Source: Dipteris shenzhenensis (taxonomy: Eukaryota > Polypodiophyta > Polypodiopsida > Gleicheniales). Taken from it: a DNA stretch of 64,000 bases. The DNA is taken from NCBI GenBank assembly GCA_047967505.1, contig CM106539.1; one strand, 5' to 3'. Below are positions 23,131 through 33,195 of this stretch, piece after piece; within the stretch, counting starts at the first letter, position 1, and each line of letters begins with the position of its first letter. The translations under genes and the position numbers were made by a program. The notes under the pieces were generated by a model. That model made no database searches. It was not told where the DNA came from and worked only from the letters and a program-made list of their open reading frames with translations.

Positions 23131-23974
23131 TGTTAAGACGGGCAATCTCCAAATGCAGAGGCCAGGGCCAAACAAATGGCCAGAAAGGCCAAAACTGGCA
23201 AATCTCCAAACACATGAACCAGGGCCAAACAAATGGCCAAAAAGGCCATAACTGGCCGACCTGACCGACTAGAACTGGCCGACCAGATGGGTCAAGCCTA
23301 TAAAAGGCAGTAGCCCCCTGGCTACTCACTCACCTCTTGTTGGAACAGGTTGCTGCACACCTGCGCTCCAGCATTTCTGCCTCCTCTGCCTCCACTCCTG
23401 CATCCTCTCCAGCATCCTCTGCCTCCACTCCTGCTTCCGCTCCAGCATCTCTGCCTCAGCTCCAGCATCTCTGCCTCCTCTGCTTCAGCTCCAGCATCTT
23501 TGCCTCCTCTGTCTCCACTTCATCATCCTCTCCTGCTGCTGCTCCAGATCAGCATTGACCTATTTCTCTACTGCTGTATTATTTCCTCCAGATCTGAAGC
23601 AAACCTCTGCTCTTCTAGCAATAGGTTGCTGACCTAGATCTAGTTCAGTTCCAGCTAGTGGAGCTAGTGCAGAGCCCACTTCAGTTGGCTGTTCTGGAGG
23701 ACTGCTGTTTGCTCCCTCCACAGTTTCTTTCTCAGATATCTCTTATCTTGTATTGAGTTCCTTTGGTGATATATATTTCTCCTTCAGCTATCATTAGTCT
23801 TCAAGAGTGGTAAGCGAACTCTGCTCATCTATTGGTTCACCAATCAGTGACAGTTGGGCTGTAGCTCTCACGGTCTCCGATGGAAGCGAGATCTCGGTGA
23901 AGGGCTCATTCCTTATCTTACGAGCAGATTGGTAACGCTGATCGAGGGCGTGCTCTTGTATTGTAGCACTGTTC
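23131..23974. mobile_element. Solo-LTR-like insert in L1 ORF1
   Basis: An 844-bp segment separates two parts of L1 ORF1. The flanks carry a short direct repeat (TTGCTCTG before, TTCCTCTG after). It starts TGTTAAGACGGG, has about 57-bp tandem units at 23141-23255 (GGCCAAACAAATGGCC core), a good TATA box TATAAAAGG near 23300, and CT-rich repeats at 23340-23530. These features fit an LTR promoter and leader. The 3' end does not show a clear CA, so the class is uncertain. Confidence 0.5.
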
Positions 23975-24145
23975 CTCTGGATGGCCTCTGGTAGCTACTC
24001 TGTCTACCTTGGAGGGGTTTGGTATCTCGGTTCAATATCTAGGTAAATGCATCCTGCACCTCTTGTTCTTAATACATGGAGTATGGGATCTTCAACCCTT
24101 GCTATGTTATCCGCTTCGTGTGTTGGTGCTCTAGGCAAAGTACCA
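23975..24145 (+). pseudogene. L1 ORF1, middle part
   Basis: Joining across the insert restores the frame: MVHVLL is followed by WMASGSYSVYLGGVWYLGS, then a TAA, then LNTWSMGSSTLAMLSASCVG and ALGKVP. The W-S...G..LGK pattern is that of the end of the DUF4283-like domain. It is cut at about 24146 by the G3a LTR. Confidence 0.55.
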
Positions 24146-24401
24146 TATGTGCATGAAGAGGTGTGTACCCCTTGTGAAGGGTGTGACCCTTGATGAGAGG
24201 GTACATTACAATAGGAATGTCTCTTCAATAGAGTGTCTCTTGTGAAGGGTTGTGCGTCTCTTCAACAGAATGTCTCTTGTGAAGGGTTGTGCCTCATAGG
24301 AAGTGTCCCGTCGAAAGGGCATACCCTTCCACAAGTCTCCATTCATCAAACCATCCATAAGTCTAAAATATAGAGAAAGGAATACGTCACAGATCGTGAC
24401 A
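24146..24401 (-). repeat. 3' LTR of G3a, truncated
   Basis: 256 bp matching the 29995-30250 part of the full LTR, including its doubled 37-bp motif. The outer 190 bp are missing. Confidence 0.85.
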
Positions 24402-24414
24402 TCCCCTCCCACTT
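24402..24414 (-). promoter_or_regulatory. Polypurine tract of G3a
   Basis: On the minus strand AAGTGGGAGGGGA directly precedes the LTR. Confidence 0.75.
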
Positions 24415-24429
24415 AAAATAAGACCCTGG

Positions 24430-25700
24430 TGGAGATAATGAACTGATGTAGAAAATATCACGGTAGATTTTGAAAATACTGCTGTAAAATGTCAGGGTAC
24501 TGCTGTAAGTCTTCATCAGATTGCCAAGTAGCATTGGAGTCGTCCAGATCTCGCCAAAGAACAAGGAATTCCGTGATAAGTTGATGTCCAGTCTCTCACT
24601 GTCGATGGTCCAGAATACGCTCAGGAATAAGGAGAACATAATCGTCTTCGATTTCTGGGACATAATCACCTGCAGGAGGAACTGCTTCATCGGCTGGAAT
24701 GTATGTCTTTAGCCAAGAAATATGAAATGTCGGATGGATTTTACCCCATGATGGTGGTAATTCCATAGTATCGTGGTCGCAACTTAGGAAACACAGACTT
24801 AACCGTCTTATAGCGATGTGGGGCTACAAATAATAGCACCATGTCACCAGTGTCAAATCCCAGGTGACGTCTATGTTTGTTGGCAGACCGTTGATACCGC
24901 TCTTGCGCTTTTCGCATATGATCCCTGACTTGGAGTAGAATGTCTTGCATTTCTTGAACCAGTTGATCAGCTAGGGCCACTCGATGTTGAAGTACAAAAT
25001 TCGTTGGTACAATCGGAGTGTGTCCATAAGCTGCTTGAAATGGAGTCATGCTGATGGCACTATGGAAAGAGTTATTATAAGCAAACTCAAGGAGTGGTAG
25101 ATACTCTTCCCAAGCTGCTAGGCGTGACTGAATATAATGTCGAAGCATTTCTTCCAGAACTTGGTTGACTCTTTCAGTTTGGCCATCTGATTCTGGGTGG
25201 TAGGCTGAACTGAGCAGTAGAGTTGTACCCAAAGATTCGAACAGTGAAATCTAAAAGTGACTAGTAAACTTAGGATCTCTGTTGGATATGATATTCTTGG
25301 GCAATCCATGGTGTTAGAAGATGTGTTGTATGAAGAGTTTGGCGATGTTCGGAGCCTGTGCACTGCTTTTGCAAGCAACAAAGTGTGCCATTTTGGACAA
25401 TCGATCAACAATTACCATAATCTGAGTGTTACCTCTGGAGGATCGTGGTAGTGTTGTAATGAAATCCATGGAAATACTTTCCCGCCTTTTAGTTGGAACT
25501 GGAAGAGGCTGAAGAAGTCCTGCTGGAAGTCGTCGGCTTGCTTTCATTTGTTGACAAGATAAGCAAGATGTAACCATTTTGATGACGTTGCTTTTCATAT
25601 GAGGCCAGTAGTATGTTGCACTGAGTAACCTATAAGTCTTGTTGATGCTTGGATGGGCAGCATAAGGAACTACATGATGCTCTTTTAACAAAATACGTCA
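24430..25700 (-). pseudogene. G3a integrase and C-terminal region
   Basis: On the minus strand this reads the zinc-binding region ([37 protein letters not shown]), the core with SMDFITTLP, and then FYNN-type segments LEFAYNNSFHSAISMTPFQA. AYHPESDGQTERVNQVLEE carries the catalytic glutamate. A deletion of roughly 60 bp near 24765 (PRYYG joins ITTIMG), by comparison with G3b, throws the chromodomain part out of frame. Stops and frame changes near 25250 and 25690 also occur. Confidence 0.85.
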
Positions 25701-27160
25701 AACAGTCTTGTCATGTGGTACACAGACGCGATCTTGATAACACACAAGGTCATCCGTATAAGAATAGGATGAGAAAATCTTCTGTTCGGAAGTTGAAGGT
25801 TGATCTTTTGAAAGAACTTGTACTGCTGTGCCGAAGTCTTTATCATTGAAATACTTCCCTTTGAATGAATTCGGAACATCCACAGATAATGTAGAGATTA
25901 CCATAAGTGATGCTAGAGTTAACCTGTTGAGAGAATTTGCAACTACATTGCGTAGTCCTGGAATGTACTCAATGGTCATGTGAAAGTTGGCCAGAAACTC
26001 AACCCAGCGTGCTTGTCGAGCGTTCATGACTGGCTGAGTAAAGATATACTTAAGAGAGTGATGGTCTGTCTTAACCACCGAGTCGGCTCCCATGAGTTAA
26101 TGTTTCCAAGAGCGATAAGCATGTACAACGGCAAGAAACTACTTATCATAAACCGGGTATCGGGTTTGGATATCAGAATTTTTATGGCTGTCAAAAGCAA
26201 TAACTCGCCTTCTTGCATCAAGACTGCTCCTGTAGCGATGTCGGAAGCGTCGGTCATGACCTCAAATGGAAGGTTTGGGTCAGCAATAGCCATAACTGGT
26301 GTGGTAGTGAGTGCTTTCTTGAGTTGTTGGAAACTATACTCTGTTTCGGGAAGCCATTGAAAAACTGCTGTGCTTTTCAATGATTCGGACATAGGAGCTG
26401 CGATTTCGGAAAACTGATAGACCTTTGTATGGTAGAAGTTTGCCAATGTGAGAAAAGAGCGGACATCATGAACATTCTTAAGAGTAGGCCAGTTTCAGAT
26501 TACCTCGACCTTCTTGGGATCCACAGAGATGCCTTCAGCTGAAATAACATGTCCCAAATATTCGAGTTGGGTCCTGAAGAACTCACTCTTCTCAATGTTG
26601 ATGTAGAGAGAATTTGCGCGGAGAACTGCAAAAACTTGGTGAAGATGTTGTTTGTGCTCATGTAGCGATTTGCTGAAAACGAGGATGTCATCGAGGTAAA
26701 CGATGATGAACTTATCGAGGAAAGGCCTGAAGATGTCGTTCATTAGTGTCATGAATGTGGCCGGGGCATTGTTTAACCCAAAAGGCATGACCAAACATTC
26801 ATAGTGTCCATACTTTGTTCAAAGAGCTGTCTTGTACTCATCGCCTTCTCGTATGCGAATTTGATGATAACTTGAACGAAGATCAATCTTTGAGAATTGT
26901 GTTGCGTGTAGAAGTTGATCATCGATGCGAGGCAATGGATACTTGTTTTTTATAGTGAGCTTGTTAAGGGCTCAGTAGTCGATGCAGAGGCGCATTGACT
27001 TATTCTTTTTTTTCCACAAGTAGTACAGGAGATCCGAAAGGGCTGCGACTGGGCTGAATGTGACCTTTGTCGAGTAGTTCGGTCACCTGTCTTTGGATTT
27101 CTTCATTTTGAGTGTAAGAAACCCGATAAGGAGGTTTCGACGGTGGATTACTGCCGGGAA
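25698..27160 (-). pseudogene. G3a reverse transcriptase and RNase H
   Basis: Starts [19 protein letters not shown], followed by [40 protein letters not shown], the intact active site YLDDILVFSK, and [20 protein letters not shown]. RNase H follows with [16 protein letters not shown] and [20 protein letters not shown]. Several frame changes separate the pieces (near 26820-27000, 26490 and 26210). Compared with G3b the two copies are close relatives. Confidence 0.88.
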
Positions 27161-27165
27161 TAAGT

Positions 27166-27960
27166 TCAACCATCAATCTCCAGCACGAATGTGGTGAACT
27201 GAGAGATGTAGGAAGACAGGGAGCTTGTTTGCTCCAATTGTCGGAGTTTTGTATGTGCTTGAAAGTCCGCATTGGCAGGTATGAACTGCTTACGGAGCAC
27301 GTGTTCAAAACGTTCCCAGGTTAACACACTTTTGCCGTCCTTTAAGCGTCTTTGCCACCATAGGAAATCTGTATCCTTGAGGAGGGAGGCTGCTAAGGCA
27401 ATCTTTTTGCCTTCAGTGAGGTGAACAGTATCAGGTACATGCGCAATTTTGTGAGCCATTGGTCAACTGTTCGGCGATTTCGTTGGCCAGTGTAGGCTTC
27501 CAGAAGTTTAATGTCAAGTTTTTTAGTTTTGGAAGCTTGGAGTAAACGGTAGAGGGCACGGAGTTCAGTGTTTTCTACCTCTGGTGGGAAGGAGTCCACA
27601 TAGTTGTCTGGTTGCGTCACGTCATCCTCTGTATGTGTGGTACTACGAGAATCTTGGAGTTGTTGGACTTTCTGGACCAAGTTGGAGATGCTGTCCTGAA
27701 GCTGGGAAATTTGAAGTTGAAGTAGTGCTTCGCCTTGTAAGTTGACTTCAGGGGTCTTTTTTGGACTTGAGTCGCTTATTTCTGGAGAGGCTGCACGCGA
27801 GCGTTGCGACATATTTTGAGGTCCCCGTGAGAAAAGCACGAACCTGCGCTCTAGTGTGTACCATTCCTGGAAGAAGATTCGGGCTGCTCCCTGAGATTGC
27901 TCATGTTGGAGGGGGCAGGCGATGAGGCAGGATGGAACCACCCGTGGAAATCTGGTAAAG
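27166..27960 (-). pseudogene. G3a gag
   Basis: The start is most likely MSQRSRAASPEISDSS near 27810, then a coiled-coil-like stretch LQGEALLQLQISQLQDSIS and LVQKVQQLQDS. The gag core includes TDFLWWQRRLKDGKSVLTWE and FEHVLRKQFIPANADFQA. A frame change near 27430 splits the two halves. The core ends abruptly near 27170, where it is fused to reverse transcriptase. The zinc knuckle and protease have been lost. Confidence 0.8.
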
Positions 27961-29790
27961 GAGGTCCCGTCTGAGGTAACACTGGTGATGCCGAAATGGG
28001 TGTTACTACTCATGAGAGTACAGGAGTAGGTTACAGAGTCCACGGATCTGAGAAGGGATAAGGAGCTGCTGTCGGAAGTGGAGGATATCCAGGAGGAGTG
28101 CCTTCAGAGTGTAAATACTGTCTTGGGGGAGGGTACAACCTGTATAGGAGGATATCTGGGAGCTGAAGGAGGTGGAGAGTACCCTGGAGATGCTGAAGTT
28201 GAGGGGTAAAAATCTCTCCAAAGATGGACAGCAAACTCGTGAGGAATATTGGGTTGTGGGTATCTTCGTGTCTTGTGGAACACAACCTGGACTGTGCTGA
28301 GGAAGTAATGTAACTAAGGTGCCTCACGCAGAAGGTATAGGATGTGGTCCAAATCACTAGGAGGGCACGTGACACAGAAGACCCACGATGCCAAAGCTCC
28401 GAAATGGGCTGGTTGTGCAACCTGAACACGATATTGTGTGGTAGATGATGCCTTAGATGTCCTTGAAGGGACAGGTGAATTACCAGGGGTTTCCATGCTT
28501 TAAGGAAGCGTCTTTCATTTGCTGTAATTTGATAATAAGCGTCAAATGACAACATGAAAGAGAATCCTTAGAAGTAGAATGGAAAGAGTCCACCTGGCAT
28601 AGATTTAATCTGCCAATTAGTTGCGTAGAAAAGACCTGCAGATCACAGTCCAAAGGTCCATGTTGCAGTCCTTGCAAATCGACGTGGCTGTGTGAACCAG
28701 AAATAGGTGCCTGGTAGACTGTCGAGGCAGATAGAGGCGTTGGCAGAGGCTGGGTGCAGAAAAGGCAGATTTCCTGTGCTGATTTCAGAGAAAAAGTGCC
28801 TGTGGGGTGCGAGGAGCAGATGCCGGCCTGGCTGGTCAGGATTGGAAGGTAGCAATAGGGCGCGTTTCACAGGCTGTCTGCATCGCGATAGAGGGGCTGA
28901 ACCACTGCTGAGCAAAGGCAGGTATGGTGGCTGGCGAAAAAAAGGAGGGGGGGGGGGGGCGGGCAGGCTGCATATGGCGAAACAGGCTGCTGGCTACCAA
29001 GGGCTGATTCGCGGCAGCATGGGGAGGGGATCTGGCGCTGATCTAGCGCTGCAGGACCGGCAGGAACCCAGGGCAGCAAACCGGCGGGGGGGGTCTGCAT
29101 ATGGCGTGGAGACATGGCGGATCCTGCGTGACCAAAATCCGTACGGTCAAGGGAGGCGAGCTTGCGTGATAGAAATCCGTACGGGCGTCAAATGGATCGT
29201 CCTTTTTCGTTTGTGGCTGCCTAGGTTGGGTGGTTGCCAAAAATTAAAGTGTGGGTTTAATTAACCCATGGGTAGTCTAGGGTAAGACCTAAGGTATGGG
29301 GCTGGGTTTTCCTTTTTAGCCCCTCTAGGTACCCTTTTTATAAGGTTCTTGGTGCCAAAAGGTGTGCCTATTCGAAGGGGTGTGACCCTTGGAGTAGGTG
29401 TACCTTTTCACGAAGGGGTGTGTCTCTGTTTTTAAAAGGGGTGTCCTGTGTCCTTTTTTCCACGATGGGGTGTGTCCCTTGGGTGAGGAGTCAAAACTCT
29501 TCATCAAAAGGTGTGTCCGATGGTGGAAAAGGTGCGTCCCTTGGTTTTGGGACAGCCCAAGCACATGAAAAGACACGATTTTTGTCGTGTCCATTCACAT
29601 CAACTCGTGATGTGTGGGAGATGGAGAGGCCATTGATGACTTTAGGCAGGGTTGGCGCTAAAAATTTTTACGCTCATTCTCTCCATCTCTTCCATGCACA
29701 ACATGCACAGATATCCTTCTAGCGGAAAGAAATGTATCAGATTGGCGCTAGAAGGTGGGGGGCATTTCCTACAGGCAGGAGCAAAATTTT
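27961..29790 (-). other. Leader of G3a
   Basis: About 1.8 kb of untranslated leader lie between primer site and gag. It contains a G-run near 28947-28959, two AAATCCGTACGG words at about 29136 and 29172, and at 29355-29560 several AAGGGGTGTG(T/A)CCCTT-type motifs shared with the element's own LTR. Confidence 0.6.
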
Positions 29791-29802
29791 GCTCTGATAC
29801 CA
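29791..29802 (-). promoter_or_regulatory. Primer binding site of G3a
   Basis: On the minus strand TGGTATCAGAGC, complementary to initiator methionine tRNA, lies one base inside the LTR. Confidence 0.9.
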
Positions 29803-29803
29803 C

Positions 29804-30250
29804 TGTAAGAAATCCTAGATTTACTATATTTAGAAATGTGCTAAGGAACAGAAAGGAGACTGAAATAGCAGAGAACAAGGAATATTTGTATTGCTTGAGT
29901 GTCTGTAGTATCTGTAGTGTGTCATCCATACAATTGGGCCTCTCTTATATAGAGAGTGAAGAGTCACACATGAAAAGGTGTGTACTCCAAAGTGTATGTG
30001 CATGAAGAGGTGTGTACCCCTTGTGAAGGGTGTGACCCTTGATGAGAGGGTACATTACAATAGGAATGTCTCTTCAATAGAGTGTCTCTTGTGAAGGGTT
30101 GTGCGTCTCTTCAATAGAATGTCTCTTGTGAAGGGTTGTGCCTCATAGGAAGTGTCCTGTCAAAAGGGCATACCCTTCCACAAGTGTCCATTCCTCAAAC
30201 CATCCATAAGTCTAAAATATAGAGAAAGAAATACGTCACAGATCGTGACA
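29804..30250 (-). repeat. 5' LTR of G3a
   Basis: 447 bp, TGTAAGAAATCC to GATCGTGACA as written on the plus strand. A 37-bp motif near 30066-30140 is present twice; the G3b LTR has it once and is exactly 37 bp shorter. Confidence 0.92.
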
Positions 30251-30836
30251 CGACCTTTTCCTTCTCGGACTTGGAGTGGTGCATCCTCTCATGGGAAAAC
30301 ACCTGCTGAAAACTCTGGTGTTGGATTGACCTGGGCTGCTGTGGCTGCAAATCGGACCTTGTTTCCTGAAGAAGAAGTTGCTGCACTTTTGTCCTCTCCT
30401 CAGGCTGATGCTTCATCCCAGGGCAGAGGCCCGGACATTGAGGTGGAAATGCAGACGTAGACAACCCGTTAGTTGGTGTACACACCTGTCCCATAACTGT
30501 AAATATGCTTGATTATCTGAAGTGTGTTACTCTCAATGTACAGGGAATGTGTAATGGTCGCAAATGGAAACTGGTCTAGATGTATATCAGGCAATTGCAG
30601 CGTGATATAGTTGCTTTGCAAGAGCATAATCAGCATATGTATGCGGGTTAGATAGGCCATTGTGCTGGTTATGATATCTTCTATGTTGGAGAGCATTCCT
30701 TTTCTGGTGTGGCTTTTTTGGTAAAGCACAACCTTCAACCTGTTGTGGCTCTCAATGATCGCCATGGTACATGGATTATTGTTCAATGCCTTGTTCAAGG
30801 GAAATTTTTTGAATTTGCATCGGTTTATGCCCCCTA
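30251..30836 (+). pseudogene. L1 ORF1 end and ORF2 endonuclease
   Basis: The first 200 bp encode an ORF1 tail (WAAVAANRTLFPEEEVAALL, ending EMQT). From about 30495 the APE-type endonuclease of a LINE begins: VTLNVQGMCNGRKWKL, QRDIVALQEHN with the catalytic glutamate, SGVAFLVKHNLQPVVAL and KFFEFASVYAP. TAG codons at about 30577 and 30649 break it. It stops at 30836 where the G3b LTR starts, in the middle of the N-x-YAP motif region. Confidence 0.8.
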
Positions 30837-31246
30837 TGTAAGAAATCCTAGATTTTATATATTTAGAAATGTGCTAAGGAACAGAAAGGAGACTGAAATA
30901 GCAGAGAACAAGGAATAATTGTATTGCGTGAGTGTCTGTAGTATGTGTAGTGTGTCATCCATACAATTGGGCCTCTCTTATATAGAGAGTGAAAAGTCAC
31001 ACATGAAAAGGTGTGTACTCCAAAGTGTATGTGCATGAAGAGGTGTGTACCCCTTGTGAAGGGTGTGACCCTTGATGAGAGGGTACATTACAATAGGAGT
31101 GTCTCTTCAATAGAATGTCTCTTGTGAAAGGTCGTGCCTTATAGGAAGTGTCCCGTCGAAAGGGCATACCCTTCCACAAGTGTCCATTCATCAAACCATC
31201 CATAAGTCTAAGGTATAGAGAAAGGAACACGTCACAGATCGTGACA
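30837..31246 (-). repeat. 3' LTR of G3b
   Basis: 410 bp, same ends as the G3a LTR, with a single copy of the 37-bp motif. The minus-strand polypurine tract lies at about 31247-31260. Confidence 0.9.
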
Positions 31247-31314
31247 TCCCCTACCACTCAAAATAAGACCCTGGTGGAGATAATGAACTGATGTAGAAAA
31301 TATCACGGTAAATT

Positions 31315-32326
31315 CTAAAAATACTGCTGTAAAATGTCAGGGTACTGCTGTAAGTCTTCATTAGATTGCCAAGTAGCGTCGGAGTTGTCCAGATCTTGCC
31401 AAAGAACAAGGAATTCCGTGATAAGTCGATGTCGAGTCTCTCGCTGTCGATGGTCCAGAATACGCTCAGGAATAAGGAGAACATAATCGTCTTCGATTTT
31501 TGGGACATAATCACCTGCAGGAGGAGCGACTTCATCGCCTGGAATGTACGTCTTTAGCCAAGAAATATAAAACGTTGGATGGATTTTACCCCATGATGGT
31601 GGTAATTCCAATTTGTAACTTAAAGGTGAATTTTTCTTGATGATCCGGAAAGGTCCATAGTATCTTGGTCGCAACTTAGGAAACACAGACTTAACCGTCT
31701 TATAGCGATGTGGGGCTACAAATAGTAGCACCATGTCACTAATGTCAAATTCCAGGTGACGTCTATGTTTGTTGGCAGACCGTTGATACCGCTCTTGCGC
31801 TTTTCGCATATGATCCCTGACTTGGAGTAGAATGTCTTGCATTTTTTGAACCAGTTGATCAGCTAGGGCCACTCGATGTTGAAGTACAAAATTTGTTGGT
31901 ACAATCGGAGTGTGTCCATAAGCTGCTTGAAATGGAGTCATGCTGATGGCACTATGGAAAGAGTTATTATAAGCAAACTCAAGGAGTGGTAGATACTCTT
32001 CCCAAGCTGCTAGGCGTGATTGAATATAATGTCGAAGCATTTCTTATAGAACCTGGTTGACTCTTTCAGTCTGGCCATCTGATTCTGGGTGATAGGCTGA
32101 ACTAAACAGTAGAGTTGTACCCAAAGATTCGAACAGTGAAATCCAAAAGTGACTGGTAAACTTAGGATCTCTGTCGGATATGATATTCTTGGGCAATCCA
32201 TGGTGTCGGAAGATGTGTTGTATGAAGAGTTTGGCGATGTCCGGAGCCTGTGCACTGCTTTTGCAAGCAACAAAGTGTGCCATTTTGGACAATCGATCAA
32301 CAATTACCATAATCTGAGTATTATCT
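31315..32326 (-). pseudogene. G3b integrase and chromodomain
   Basis: On the minus strand: TQIMVIVDRLSKMAHFV, IISDRDPKFTSHFWISLF, YHPESDGQTERVNQVL with the catalytic glutamate, a TAG near 32045, then a long open stretch of 241 residues through FAYNNSFHSAIS and PRYYGPFRIIKKNSPLSYKL. It ends in a chromodomain: PERILDHRQRETRHRLITEF, LVLWQDLDNSDATW. Chromodomains guide integration to particular chromatin. This portion is better preserved than in G3a. Confidence 0.88.
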
Positions 32327-32777
32327 CTGGCATCATTAATAACAGTAAGTGTAATATTTCCAAGCCAAAGAATTGCTGCCAGCACGGTAAAGATAGATTT
32401 TTGTTCCTCTTTGGTGATTCCCAGCGTAAACATTGCATCCTGCATCAAAAAACTGCAAATCTCAGAGATTTCAACACACACTGTATTTTTCCCTATGTTT
32501 TAACAGAAAGAGGGTAAAAGTATCCTACTCCACAAAGTTCAGAAGTGTTGCTCACAAGCACTGAATGAAACTGAACACTGTAATCAATGTCGTCAATGCC
32601 AATACACCCACTCTGGTTCAAATATTTGAACTCTTTTGCAGGCCTAAGGTTCAAAGACTCTGCATCATAGACAGAATGTCACTAAGTGCGATGCACCAAA
32701 AGTCAGAAACAATCTGCAAGTTTTAAGTTGCAAAAAAACAGAACTCATCTTTACCTCTCAAAGAAGGATCCGCTCCC
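32327..32777 (-). pseudogene. Captured fragment of a plant myosin gene, introns kept
   Basis: This minus-strand segment encodes part of a myosin motor domain in three exon pieces: about 32777-32755 (DPSLR), 32659-32556 (SLNLRPAKEFKYLNQSG, then IGIDDIDYSVQFHSVL) and 32439 to about 32328 (DAMFTLGITKEEQ, VLAAILWLGNITLTVIND). The pieces are separated by two short introns with GT-AG borders, 32754-32660 and 32555-32440, and join in phase. The L-N-L...Y-L-N-Q-S and AAILWLGNI motifs are characteristic of plant class VIII or XI motors. Introns retained means capture as genomic DNA, not through mRNA. It is fused directly to the G3b integrase at NTQIMV. It is a non-functional fragment. Confidence 0.85.
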
Positions 32778-33195
32778 TCTAGCATCAGCTATGGTAATCT
32801 CTACACTATCTGTGGATGTTCCGAATTCATTCAAAGGGAAGTATTTCAAGGATAAAGACTTCGGCACAGCAGTACAAGTTCTTTCAAAAGATCAACCTTT
32901 GACTTCAAAACATAAGATTTTCTCATCCTATTCTTATACGGACGACCTTCTGTATTATCAAGATCGCGTCTGTGTACCACATGACAAGGATGTTCGACGT
33001 CTTTTGTTAAAAGAGCATCATGTAGTTCCTTATGGTAACCATCCAAGCATCAACAAGACTTATAGGTTACTATTGCAACATACTACTGGCCTCAGAGGAA
33101 AAGCAATGTCATCAAAATGGTTACATCTTGCTTATCTTGTCAACAAATGAAAGCAAGCCGACGACTTCCAGCAGGACTTCTTCAGCCTCTTCCAG
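32778..33195 (+). pseudogene. Inverted pol segment within G3b
   Basis: This part reads on the plus strand although the rest of G3b is on the minus: LASAMVISTLSVDVPNSFKG, SSYSYTDDLLYYQDRVCVPH, KEHHVVPYGNHPSINKTYR. The same stretch is on the minus strand in G3a (about 25480-25910) between RNase H and integrase. It is therefore an internal inversion of about 0.42 kb, adjoining the myosin fragment. About 22 codons that should join it to integrase are missing. Confidence 0.85.

Larger units (their letters stand above)
24146..30250 (-). mobile_element. Chromovirus G3a (Ty3/gypsy, minus strand)
   Basis: Read on the minus strand: 5' LTR 29804-30250, primer site 29791-29802, long leader, gag near 28000-27170, reverse transcriptase, RNase H, integrase, chromodomain region near 24600, polypurine tract, and a truncated 3' LTR at 24146-24401. 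Protease and the gag zinc knuckle are missing: gag meets the start of reverse transcriptase near 27160. The active site YLDD is intact. The truncated LTR explains why no target duplication is visible. Confidence 0.9.
22230..30836 (+). mobile_element. LINE L1, 5' half, split by two later insertions
   Basis: This plus-strand LINE is in pieces: leader and ORF1 start at about 22230-23130, more ORF1 at 23975-24145, and ORF1 end plus endonuclease at 30251-30836. The intervening pieces are an LTR-like insert (23131-23974) and chromovirus G3a. The sequence breaks again at 30837 where G3b begins. A LINE reverse-transcriptase end on the same strand at 36540-37083 may be its far part, but this is inference. 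The 5' end is approximate. Confidence 0.7.

Noticed and set aside
23141-23255. CRISPR-like direct repeats
   Set aside because: Only two imperfect adjoining units without spacers, in a plant transposon context.
22988-23329. Minus-strand frame with repeated tryptophans (WPFWPFVWPW)
   Set aside because: It reads the reverse of the tandem GGCCAAACAAATGGCC repeats in the LTR-like insert.
28860-29264. Open frame with G-run in the G3a leader
   Set aside because: On the opposite strand to the element, of simple composition, and without any similarity.
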